Translations under genes and position numbers: made by a program | Origin: an uncultured Muribaculaceae bacterium | Lineage (GTDB): Bacteria; Bacteroidota; Bacteroidia; Bacteroidales; Muribaculaceae | Length of the DNA: 64,000 nt | NCBI GenBank assembly: GCA_905233915.1 | Contig: CAJOFM010000008.1 | Coordinates: forward strand, 22,267 to 86,266 | Direction: 5' to 3' | The notes under the pieces: model-generated | The model's database searches: none | Told to the model about the DNA's origin: nothing | The model's input: the letters and a program-made list of their open reading frames with translations, nothing else | In this document: in pieces, positions 17,208 to 25,236 of the stretch | How positions within the stretch are numbered: position 1 is the stretch's first letter | Layout of the letters: each line of letters begins with the position of its first letter

Positions 17208-19938
17208 TGTTGATGCTGGAATGTTTGTCATATTTCACATCCTGCAGAATCGACGACTTGACTGCAATGTGGAAGTTATAACTCTTGTATGGACCAACGG
17301 GCACGAAGCTGGCACTCATCTCAAAGCAGTGCATCTGACGCGAGATACTGCAATTCATGTAGGCAATCTTGTGGGTGTCGAAGTTGTAGCTTGCCGATGC
17401 CGACAGCGACCAGTTTTTTGTTGGTCGGATGCTGGCATTCATGCTCAGGTTCTGTGTCCACTTGCCATTATACTCGAGCTTATCGTAGTTAAATGTGCCG
17501 TATCCGTAAGACAGCGAATAATTGACAGTCAAGCTCCAAGGACAATCCCACTTGGCATACCCATTGATGAGCTCCAAATCGGTGGTGGGGCCAGTCGCGT
17601 TGGTATCCTCATCTTCTTGGTTATCATTATCCTTTTTGATATTGTCTTGTGGAGGCTTGTTCTGGTCATTAGTCTTGTCCTTATCCTTCTTACGCTTGAA
17701 CGTATCGTTGTTAAACGTATAGGAGAAAGAGGTGCCCGTACTTGAAAGGCGTCCCCAGCCGCCACCATTGAACAGGCGCAACTTGTTGATCCTTACAGGT
17801 GCACCAGATTCGTTGAGACCATATTTATAGACATCCCAAGTCGCACTCAAGTTAAGGTTAAATCCCTTGGTGAGACGCAACATGATGCTTGTGTTCAGGT
17901 TACTCCACTTCAAGGAGTCGGCAGCAAGGTTACAGGACTGGCTTAATGTAAAGTTTTCGATGAGCGAAATTTTCTTGAAACCAGTGCTGTCGTTGTCGCT
18001 CTTGACCTTTGCCTCCAGGTTGTTGGCTATATTGAAAGAAATGGTCCCTGATTTGCCCGAGGGCGCACCACCAAACAGTCCATGCTGGAAATAATTGTAT
18101 CGAGAATTGTGATGTCTGCCAGCATTATCCACATAATCCAAATTACCGTAATACCCCCAGAATGGATCACTAAAGTCGGGTGCTGCCGAGAAAGAGATGG
18201 AGGGAGACATCACGTGGCGCACGGTTTGCAACTTTTCACTGATTTTTCCCAAGAACTTCAATGGCGTGAAAAAGCCGTAAATCTTGGTGCTAAGCGTAAC
18301 AGCAAAACTAAAGTCAAAGATGTTATAGAAACTGTAAGTGGTATCACGCACCACAGCACTTGCGTTGGGATCCCATTGTTGTCGTATCTTGCTGGTGTAC
18401 ATACGGTCATTCATGTTGATGCTCGGAGTGATGTTGAAATACTTCATCACGTTGAATGTTGCCTGAATGGGAACCGAGTGACTCATGCCGTTACGCCAGT
18501 CCTTGACAAGACTCTTGTGCAGGAATTCGTTCTGCTTGGCCGTCAATGAGTTTTGGAAACGGCCCGTATAACTAACCTTGATTTTCTCATACCATCGCTC
18601 ATCACCTACCGACCGTTTGCGCTTGAACGGTGCCGTCTGAGTCATGCTAATCGTGAAATTAGGGAATGACACGGTTAACGTGGAATCGGCGGTACGTTGT
18701 GAGATATTGGCCGTTGACGATATAGTCCACTTGCTGTTGGGAATCTTATAGGTCAAGTTCACCGTGCTGCTCTTTGTGTTCTCGGTAAAGGCATTGGTGT
18801 AGTAGGTGTTCAAGCTGTTGCGGGCATAACCTGTCGTGGCAAAGTTCACGCTTGCCGAGAAAGTCAGGAAAGGATTGGCTTTTTGGTTCTGGCTATGACT
18901 CCACAACACTTGGAAGTTCTTAATCTTGTTGTAGTCAGGGTCGTCCTTCTGGCCAGTTACAGTTGTCAAGTAATTGACGCTGAAAGAGCCGGAATACTTA
19001 TATCGGCGAGAATAAGATGATTGAGCCGACAAGCCCCACGACCCACGAGTGTAAATTTCACCTGTTATAGCAAGGTCGGCATGTTCACTCAATGCCAGGT
19101 AGTAACCACCGTTACGCAAATAGAAACCCCTATTATAGTCCTCACCAAAGGTGGGCACCAGGATACCACTCTGGTATTTCTCGCTGAAGGGGAAAAAGCC
19201 AAAGGGCACAGCAATGGGCAAAGGCAGGTCCTCAAGCACCATATAAGCAGGTCCTGTCACCACGTTCTTCTTGGGTTTAACCTTGGCTTTAGTTAACTGG
19301 AAGTAAAAATGGGGATGATCATGATCATCACAGGTAGTGTAGCGGCCATCCTTGATATAGTAGTAATCATCCTCGGTCTTTTTGGTGATGCCTCCGGTGA
19401 GAAAACCCTCGCCTTGCTCGGTGACGATATCGGTGATATATCCGCGCTTGGTCTTGAAGTTGTACTTCATTATTTTGGACTCATACTCACCACTATTGTC
19501 CTTAAAGACGGGGTTGCCCTTAAGCTCGCCCACGCTATCGGCCACACCGATGGCTTGAACCTGGCTACTGTCCATATCCATGCTGATTTGGGCAGCACTC
19601 ATGTCAATATCACCATACAGGATTTTACCACTGCCATACATCATTGCATGATTACGGCCTAACAAAATGATACTGTCCTTGGCACTGAACTCCACCACAT
19701 GGTCCAAATCCACCATTTCCCTGACAAAACGGCTGGCTTGCCCTTCATTTGAGCTGAGGGCAGATTGGGGAGCGTTAAGTGAATCGCCTTCGGCCTTGAC
19801 AACAGAGTCCACGGCCTGATTCAAATCCACCGTCGTGACTTGACCATGTGAAAAAGCAGGCAGCAAGGTGATTGCCGCAATCAATGCCAACATAATATGG
19901 AGACTCCTAGTAGTCAATGTCCAATTATTCAGTTTCAA
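17188..19938 (-). CDS. lptD: LPS-assembly outer membrane protein LptD (Bacteroidetes type)
   Basis: Outer-membrane beta-barrel that places lipopolysaccharide in the outer leaflet. The protein has 916 residues: signal peptide (to about 33), an OstA-like N-terminal domain (about 80-220: HAMMYGSGKILYGDIDMSAAQISMD, GDIDM-type repeats), then a large barrel (about 235-916) with alternating aromatic strands (YNRGFYLRNGGYYLALSEHADLAITGE). A loop at about 755-790 is extremely charged (runs of Lys, Asp and Glu). It starts a lptD, YiiX-type hydrolase, EFR1 operon. Its ATG sits at the predicted transcription start, so the mRNA may lack a leader. Confidence 0.88.
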   Translation of the reverse strand: MKLNNWTLTTRSLHIMLALIAAITLLPAFSHGQVTTVDLNQAVDSVVKAEGDSLNAPQSALSSNEGQASRFVREMVDLDHVVEFSAKDSIILLGRNHAMMYGSGKILYGDIDMSAAQISMDMDSSQVQAIGVADSVGELKGNPVFKDNSGEYESKIMKYNFKTKRGYITDIVTEQGEGFLTGGITKKTEDDYYYIKDGRYTTCDDHDHPHFYFQLTKAKVKPKKNVVTGPAYMVLEDLPLPIAVPFGFFPFSEKYQSGILVPTFGEDYNRGFYLRNGGYYLALSEHADLAITGEIYTRGSWGLSAQSSYSRRYKYSGSFSVNYLTTVTGQKDDPDYNKIKNFQVLWSHSQNQKANPFLTFSASVNFATTGYARNSLNTYYTNAFTENTKSSTVNLTYKIPNSKWTISSTANISQRTADSTLTVSFPNFTISMTQTAPFKRKRSVGDERWYEKIKVSYTGRFQNSLTAKQNEFLHKSLVKDWRNGMSHSVPIQATFNVMKYFNITPSINMNDRMYTSKIRQQWDPNASAVVRDTTYSFYNIFDFSFAVTLSTKIYGFFTPLKFLGKISEKLQTVRHVMSPSISFSAAPDFSDPFWGYYGNLDYVDNAGRHHNSRYNYFQHGLFGGAPSGKSGTISFNIANNLEAKVKSDNDSTGFKKISLIENFTLSQSCNLAADSLKWSNLNTSIMLRLTKGFNLNLSATWDVYKYGLNESGAPVRINKLRLFNGGGWGRLSSTGTSFSYTFNNDTFKRKKDKDKTNDQNKPPQDNIKKDNDNQEDEDTNATGPTTDLELINGYAKWDCPWSLTVNYSLSYGYGTFNYDKLEYNGKWTQNLSMNASIRPTKNWSLSASASYNFDTHKIAYMNCSISRQMHCFEMSASFVPVGPYKSYNFHIAVKSSILQDVKYDKHSSINNGVTWY

Positions 19939-19942
19939 CCTG

Positions 19943-19972
19943 CAAAATTAATGCAAATCTACAGCACTACAA
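19943..19972 (-). promoter_or_regulatory. Promoter of the lptD operon
   Basis: On the minus strand, TTG at 19972-19970 and TAATTTTG at 19950-19943 are separated by 19 bases. The start falls at about 19936, at the lptD ATG itself. Confidence 0.6.
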
Positions 19973-20009
19973 GCAAGTTTTTGTTTTATTATCTTTTTTT
20001 AGTAGGCTA

Positions 20010-20043
20010 TTGATGACAACATAACAACTTTTTGTTAATTTTG
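20010..20043 (+). promoter_or_regulatory. Promoter of hydGF
   Basis: TAATTTTG at 20036-20043 is a good -7; a TTG at 20010-20012 lies 23 bases upstream, slightly wide. The predicted leader is about 28 bases. Confidence 0.55.
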
Positions 20044-20077
20044 CGGATTATAACAACTAATAACTATTCGCAATATT

Positions 20078-21493
20078 ATGTATAACGTCAAGTCTAACCA
20101 TGCCGATGAGTTCATCGACGACAGCGAAATACTGGAAACACTGGCTTATGCCGAGAAAAACAAGAGTAACCGAGCTCTAATTGAAAAGATTATCGATAAA
20201 GCGGCCTTGTGCAAGGGTCTTACTCACCGTGAGGCAGCAGTTCTGCTCGACTGTGACCAACCCGACCTGATTGAACGCTACGAGCAACTGGCAAAAGATG
20301 TAAAACGTCGCTTCTACGGCAATCGCATCGTGATGTTCGCACCACTTTACCTTTCGAACTATTGCATCAACGGTTGCGTGTATTGCCCCTACCACGCCAA
20401 GAATAAGACCATTCCTCGTAAGAAACTGTCCCAGGATGAGATCCGGTCCGAAGTCGAGGCACTGGTCAAGATGGGACACAAACGCATAGCCCTTGAGGCT
20501 GGCGAGCATCCCGTAATGAACCCGCTTGAGTATATTCTCGAGTCAATCCACACCATCTATGACACCAAGGTGGGTAATGGAGAAATCCGCCGCCTGAACG
20601 TCAATATTGCCGCTACCGAGGTTGAGGCCTACCAAAAACTCAAGGCTGCCGGCATCGGCACCTACATCCTGTTCCAGGAAACCTATAACCGTAAGAATTA
20701 CGAAGCATTGCACCCGACGGGTCCAAAAAGCAACTACTGCTATCACACCGAGGCCATGGACCGTGCTCAACTGGGTGGCTGTGATGACGTGGGCATCGGC
20801 GTACTCTACGGCTTGACGACCTACCGTTATGATTTCGTGGGTCTGCTGATGCATGCCGAACATCTTGAGGCCCGTTTTGGCGTAGGTCCCCACACCATCA
20901 GCGTGCCGCGCATCTGCCCCGCCGAGGACATCTCACTTGATGAGTTCCCCGATGTGTTGCCCGATGACATCTTCTGCCACATCATCGCCGTTATCCGCCT
21001 GGCTGTGCCCTATACCGGCATGATTATCTCCACCCGTGAGAGCCAGAGCGTGCGCGCCAAGGTGCTTGACCTGGGTGTATCACAGATCAGTGGTGGCAGC
21101 CGCACCAGCGTCGGTGGTTACACCACAGTTGAACGACATGACGAGACTGCACAATTTGACGTGAGTGACACGCGCACCCTCGACGAGGTCATCAACTGGT
21201 TGCTGTCGATTGGTTACCTGCCCAGTTTCTGCACTGCATGCTACCGTTCGGGCCGCACCGGTGACCGCTTTATGGAATTGTGCAAGGCCGGCAAGATTGG
21301 CAACATATGCACCCCCAATGCCTTGATGACCCTCAAGGAATACCTGATGGATTTTGCCAGCGAGGACACTGTCGCCAAGGGCGAAGCTCTCATCAAGGAT
21401 GAATTGGCCAAATTGACCAACGAGCGTGTCCGTGAGATTGCGACACAGCACCTCATTGAGATTGCCAATGGCAAGCGAGACTTCTACTTTTAA
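20078..21493 (+). CDS. hydG: [FeFe]-hydrogenase H-cluster maturase HydG
   Basis: Radical SAM enzyme that splits tyrosine to supply the CO and CN ligands of the H-cluster. The 471-residue protein has the N-terminal cluster motif CINGCVYC (CX3CX2C) at about 94-101 and the second, C-terminal cluster motif CTACYRSGRTGDRF with a later Cys in NICTPNA, which separates HydG from the related ThiH. It overlaps hydF by 26 bases and faces the hydrogenase genes across 50 bases at the far end of hydF. Confidence 0.97.
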   Translation: MYNVKSNHADEFIDDSEILETLAYAEKNKSNRALIEKIIDKAALCKGLTHREAAVLLDCDQPDLIERYEQLAKDVKRRFYGNRIVMFAPLYLSNYCINGCVYCPYHAKNKTIPRKKLSQDEIRSEVEALVKMGHKRIALEAGEHPVMNPLEYILESIHTIYDTKVGNGEIRRLNVNIAATEVEAYQKLKAAGIGTYILFQETYNRKNYEALHPTGPKSNYCYHTEAMDRAQLGGCDDVGIGVLYGLTTYRYDFVGLLMHAEHLEARFGVGPHTISVPRICPAEDISLDEFPDVLPDDIFCHIIAVIRLAVPYTGMIISTRESQSVRAKVLDLGVSQISGGSRTSVGGYTTVERHDETAQFDVSDTRTLDEVINWLLSIGYLPSFCTACYRSGRTGDRFMELCKAGKIGNICTPNALMTLKEYLMDFASEDTVAKGEALIKDELAKLTNERVREIATQHLIEIANGKRDFYF

Positions 21494-22676
21494 TCAGACT
21501 CCGCACAGCGAGCGCTTGCACATTGCGTTGTTCGGTCGACGCAATGTAGGCAAATCTTCGCTCATCAATGCCCTCACTGGGCAGCAGGTCGCTATCGTCA
21601 GCGATGTGCCAGGCACCACGACCGACCCTGTTGTCAAGGCAATGGAAATACTGCCGATGGGGCCCTGCGTGCTCATTGACACAGCCGGATTTGATGACAT
21701 GGGCAAGGTGGGTGACCTGCGCACCGAACGCACCCGCGAGGTCATCAAGCAAGCCGATATCGCAATACTTGTCACCGATGGAGTTTCTCTTTCCGATGAA
21801 AGCAATTGGGCTGGTCTGCTCAAGCAGGCTGGCGTGCCTTATGTGGCCGTGCTCAACAAGGTAGACTTGATGGAAACTCCGCCCCCTGCCCTACTCGACG
21901 ACATTGCAAAAGCCCTTGGATGTGAGGTGATTGCCGTGAGCGCCCATCGTGGTGACGGACTCGACTTATTGCGCAAGACTCTCGCCGGGATGGTGCCCGA
22001 TAATGAAAAGCGCTCATTGACAGGCAACCTCGCACATGCTGGCGACACCGTGCTACTGGTCATGCCTCAAGACTCCCAGGCTCCCAAAGGGCGCCTGATC
22101 TTGCCGCAAGTGCAAACCTTGCGCGACCTATTGGATAAGGGTTGTACCGCCGTTTGTTGCACGACAGATGATATCGACCGTACATTAGCCACGCTGCGAG
22201 AGGCGCCTCAGCTTATCATCACCGACTCCCAGGTGTTTGACATTGTGGAAAAGAAAAAGCCTGAGGCCACCCGGCTTACCTCGTTCTCTGTCCTCATGGC
22301 TGCATACAAGGGCGACATCAATTACTTTGTGGAAAGCGCGCCTGCCATCGACCGGCTGACAGAACAGTCACGTGTGCTCATTGCCGAGGCTTGCAGCCAT
22401 GCTCCGCTAGCCGAGGATATCGGGCGTGAGAAAATCCCCCGCATGCTGAGGCAGCGTTTTGGAAAAGGCCTGGAAGTGGATATTGTTGCCGGTAAAGATT
22501 TCCCTGATGCCTTAACCGGGTATGATCTCGTTATACATTGTGGTGCCTGCATGTTCAACCGGCGTTTCATGCTGCAGCGCGTGGAGCAATGCCGCCAGCA
22601 AGGCGTGCCGATGACCAATTACGGCATCACCATCGCCCACATTAAGCACATTCTCGGAAAGGTGTCCCTACCCTAA
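21468..22676 (+). CDS. hydF: [FeFe]-hydrogenase maturation GTPase HydF
   Basis: GTPase scaffold that carries the diiron precursor to the hydrogenase. The start at 21468 (MASETSTFNQTPHSERLHIALFG) is chosen; a GTG 42 bases upstream lies deeper inside hydG. Domains: a Ras-like GTPase (about 15-185) with GRRNVGKSSL, DVPGTT and NKVD; a dimerisation domain; and a C-terminal cluster domain with CSH at about 327-329 and HCGAC at about 377-381, the HydF Cys/His set. It overlaps hydG by 26 bases. Confidence 0.96.
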   Translation: MASETSTFNQTPHSERLHIALFGRRNVGKSSLINALTGQQVAIVSDVPGTTTDPVVKAMEILPMGPCVLIDTAGFDDMGKVGDLRTERTREVIKQADIAILVTDGVSLSDESNWAGLLKQAGVPYVAVLNKVDLMETPPPALLDDIAKALGCEVIAVSAHRGDGLDLLRKTLAGMVPDNEKRSLTGNLAHAGDTVLLVMPQDSQAPKGRLILPQVQTLRDLLDKGCTAVCCTTDDIDRTLATLREAPQLIITDSQVFDIVEKKKPEATRLTSFSVLMAAYKGDINYFVESAPAIDRLTEQSRVLIAEACSHAPLAEDIGREKIPRMLRQRFGKGLEVDIVAGKDFPDALTGYDLVIHCGACMFNRRFMLQRVEQCRQQGVPMTNYGITIAHIKHILGKVSLP

Positions 22677-22728
22677 ATAAGAGTAATAATTTAGCAATTA
22701 ATTATTTACATCAAGATGCGATGAGAAG

Positions 22729-24507
22729 TCACAGGATTGACTTGTCACGATACTTGGTGTGAAGCAGTTCGTGAGCCTTATCATGTAAGGGCTCTCCAAG
22801 GAACTCGCGGTAAAGGCGCTGAATAACAGGGTTTTCATGGCTCTTGCGCAGTTTCTTGCCCACATCCTCGCTATAGATGGCGCGCTGGCGGGCCTTGATG
22901 ACCTCAATGTCGCCATGGTGGTAGGGCTGACCTGTTCCACCAATGCAGCCACCCGGGCATGCCATCACCTCAATCACATGGTAGTCCAGCTCTCCTGCAC
23001 GCAATTTATCCATAATGATACGGGCATTGGCCAACGTGTTGACCACGCACACTTTCAATTCAAAACCGTCAAGATCGATGACGGCCTCTCTAATACCATT
23101 AAGCCCTCTCACTTCATCAAACTCGATGCGCGGCAGAGGCCTTCCGGTAAACTCCTCATAAACAGTACGCAAAGCGGCCTCCATGACACCACCTGTCGTA
23201 CCAAAAATAGCGCCTGCACCCGAGGAATCACCCAGGGGATGGTCAAATTGGCCGTCGGCCAGACGCCCAAAGTCGATATTCATTCGCTTAATCAGTTCAG
23301 CCAACTCGATGGTTGTAATGGAGTAATCCACATCGGGATTGCCATCGGTGATGAACTCATCGCGGGCACACTCATATTTCTTTGACAGGCACGGCATGAT
23401 CGACACCACCACCAGTTTCTCCCGTGGTATTCCCATGCGCTGCGCCCAATAGGTCTTGAGCACAGCACCGAGCATTTGGGCCGGAGACTTGCATGTCGAT
23501 GGGTACTCACGCAGGTCAGGATAATCGTTTTCAAAGAAGTTGACCCAGGCCGGGCAGCACGAGGTGGTAATGGGAATTCTCACCGTCTTGTCCCCTGCCA
23601 TGAATTTCCTGATGCGGTCAACAATCTCGGCTGCTTCCTCAACAATTGTGATATCGGCGCCAAAGTCGGTATCGAACACATAGTCAACGCCCACCTTGCG
23701 CAGGGCCGAAATCATCTTGCCTGTGACGATGGTGCCTGGCGGCATGCCAAACATCTCACCCAAGGCATAGCGCACGGCTGGTGCCGTCTGGGCTACCACA
23801 ATCTTATCGGGGTCGGCGACATCAACAAGGAGATCCTCAACATAGTTGCGCTCATTAAGCGCCCCTACAGGCCCGTAAACGGCATCGAACTTACACTTGG
23901 TTGAACAATGACCACAGCAGGTACACTTGTAGGGATTAACCACATGAGGTTGGCGCAGGTCACCCACAACAGCATGGCTGGGACAATTACGCTTGCAGGC
24001 ACCACAGCCCTTACACTTGTCGGCATCAATCGTATAGGACATCACCGACAAAAACTTCTTGCCGCCTATCTCATAGATGTAGTCATGCAACATCGCATCC
24101 ATCGACAACTGCTTGGGCTGGGAACTCCAGTGCTTGGCATCGTCCACAAGCTGGTGGGCAGCAAAGTCCACATACTGCAAACGTTCAAGCAGTTTTCCAC
24201 CGATAATGTGTGTCGAAACGATATCCTCCACATCCTCGGGACGAACGTGGACATAGGTTGTGTTCTCGGGCATTATCCTCACGATAGGCCCCTTAGCACA
24301 AAAACCGAAACATCCTGTAGCCACCACATCGACACGGCTTCCTAACCCGTGCTCACCAATCACCCTGATGAAATTATCAATGATTTTGAGACTGCCTGAG
24401 GCGTAGCACGCCGACCCACAGCAGCACAAGATCTGCACATGATTATTAGCTGTCAGCCCATAGGTTGGCAGTGATTGGCTAGTTGACTCATTATTCAGTG
24501 AATCCAT
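22729..24507 (-). CDS. [FeFe]-hydrogenase with HydB-like N-terminal domains (second hydrogenase)
   Basis: Catalyses H2 formation or uptake. Numbered from the ATG at 24507 (592 residues), a thioredoxin-like [2Fe-2S] domain lies at 22-115 (Cys28, 34, 66, 70), a 2x[4Fe-4S] ferredoxin domain at 155-212 (C165-C175, C195-C205), and an H-cluster domain at about 225-560 with TSCCPAW (316-322), MPCLSKKYE (371-379) and VMACPGGCIGG (514-524). The first two domains match the N- and C-terminal parts of the neighbouring HydB closely (TGCFGFCAKGPIVRIMP against TGCFGFCEKGPIVKIMP; CKGCGACKRNCP against CKGCGACARKCP), while the NADH/FMN part is missing. A longer start at 24564 is less likely because it lies next to the predicted transcription start. 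All catalytic Cys are present. Confidence 0.92.
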   Translation of the reverse strand: MDSLNNESTSQSLPTYGLTANNHVQILCCCGSACYASGSLKIIDNFIRVIGEHGLGSRVDVVATGCFGFCAKGPIVRIMPENTTYVHVRPEDVEDIVSTHIIGGKLLERLQYVDFAAHQLVDDAKHWSSQPKQLSMDAMLHDYIYEIGGKKFLSVMSYTIDADKCKGCGACKRNCPSHAVVGDLRQPHVVNPYKCTCCGHCSTKCKFDAVYGPVGALNERNYVEDLLVDVADPDKIVVAQTAPAVRYALGEMFGMPPGTIVTGKMISALRKVGVDYVFDTDFGADITIVEEAAEIVDRIRKFMAGDKTVRIPITTSCCPAWVNFFENDYPDLREYPSTCKSPAQMLGAVLKTYWAQRMGIPREKLVVVSIMPCLSKKYECARDEFITDGNPDVDYSITTIELAELIKRMNIDFGRLADGQFDHPLGDSSGAGAIFGTTGGVMEAALRTVYEEFTGRPLPRIEFDEVRGLNGIREAVIDLDGFELKVCVVNTLANARIIMDKLRAGELDYHVIEVMACPGGCIGGTGQPYHHGDIEVIKARQRAIYSEDVGKKLRKSHENPVIQRLYREFLGEPLHDKAHELLHTKYRDKSIL

Positions 24508-24573
24508 TGGCAGCTTGTTGATTATTCCAGTTTGACTACAAGTGGCAGCAACTAATGTTATCAATTTCGGTCA

Positions 24574-24581
24574 CAAAGTTA
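24574..24581 (-). promoter_or_regulatory. -7 element of the second hydrogenase gene
   Basis: Minus-strand TAACTTTG; the start would be near 24567. It gives this hydrogenase its own promoter, apart from hydBAC. Confidence 0.5.
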
Positions 24582-24652
24582 CATTTTTTTGCTGACTTTA
24601 CAAAAATGGCAAGCAATTTATTGTCACGAAAGAACCACTATTCTATAATAGC

Positions 24653-24686
24653 ATGGCAGGATACCCCATTAAGGATATCCTGCCAT
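24653..24686 (-). terminator. Hairpin after hydBAC, probable terminator
   Basis: ATGGCAGGATA (24653-24663) pairs with TATCCTGCCAT (24676-24686) around a 12-base loop. The sequence after it on the minus strand is only moderately T-rich, so it may be partial and let some transcription run into the second hydrogenase gene. Confidence 0.6.
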
Positions 24687-24717
24687 TATACAGAAGTGAT
24701 TAAGTCAATGCGGACGA

Positions 24718-25212
24718 TTAATCATTAGCAGCCACGTCGTCAAGAATCTTGCGCACGTCCTTGACATCAAGACGGCCATATACGTGCTCGCCGATCATGA
24801 CAACAGGAGCAAGACCGCAGGCACCCACGCAACGCAGGCAGTCCAGCGAGAACTTGCCGTCGGGGGTAGTCTCGCCCACCTCGATGTTGAGGATGCGCTT
24901 GATTTCCTCAAGCAGACGCTCTGAACCGCGAACATAGCAAGCGGTACCCAAGCACACTGAAATCGGGTGCTTGCCCTTGGGGGTCATGGTGAAGAACGAG
25001 TAGAACGTCACCACGCCATAAACCTTGGATGCGGGCACGCCCAGCTTGCGGGCGATAATGCGCTGCATCTCCTCGGGCAGATAGCCGTGCAGAGCCTGGC
25101 ACTCGTGCAACACGTTAATCAATTCACCGGGCTTATTGCCGTGCTTGTCGCAGATCTCCTCGACCTGTTGAACTACGGTACACGCCAGTTTGATTTCTTC
25201 TTTCTTCTTCAT
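24718..25212 (-). CDS. hydC: NuoE-like [2Fe-2S] subunit of bifurcating hydrogenase (HydC)
   Basis: Small subunit of the HydABC complex. The 164-residue thioredoxin-fold protein has an N-terminal helical part (GELINVLHECQALHGYLPEEMQ) and the four [2Fe-2S] ligands: two Cys in VCLGTACYVRGS (CX4C) and two in CLRCVGACG. The length and the motif TFYSFFTMTPKGKHPI match NuoE. It is the last gene of hydB-hydA-hydC on the minus strand, 24 bases after hydA. Its role is to pass electrons near the HydB flavin. Confidence 0.95.
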   Translation of the reverse strand: MKKKEEIKLACTVVQQVEEICDKHGNKPGELINVLHECQALHGYLPEEMQRIIARKLGVPASKVYGVVTFYSFFTMTPKGKHPISVCLGTACYVRGSERLLEEIKRILNIEVGETTPDGKFSLDCLRCVGACGLAPVVMIGEHVYGRLDVKDVRKILDDVAAND

Positions 25213-25236
25213 ATCGTTATTGATGTTTTGTGTCGA

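Noticed and set aside
20078..21493. Thiazole synthase ThiH
   Set aside because: Similar radical SAM enzyme, but the C-terminal cluster motif and neighbouring hydF identify HydG.
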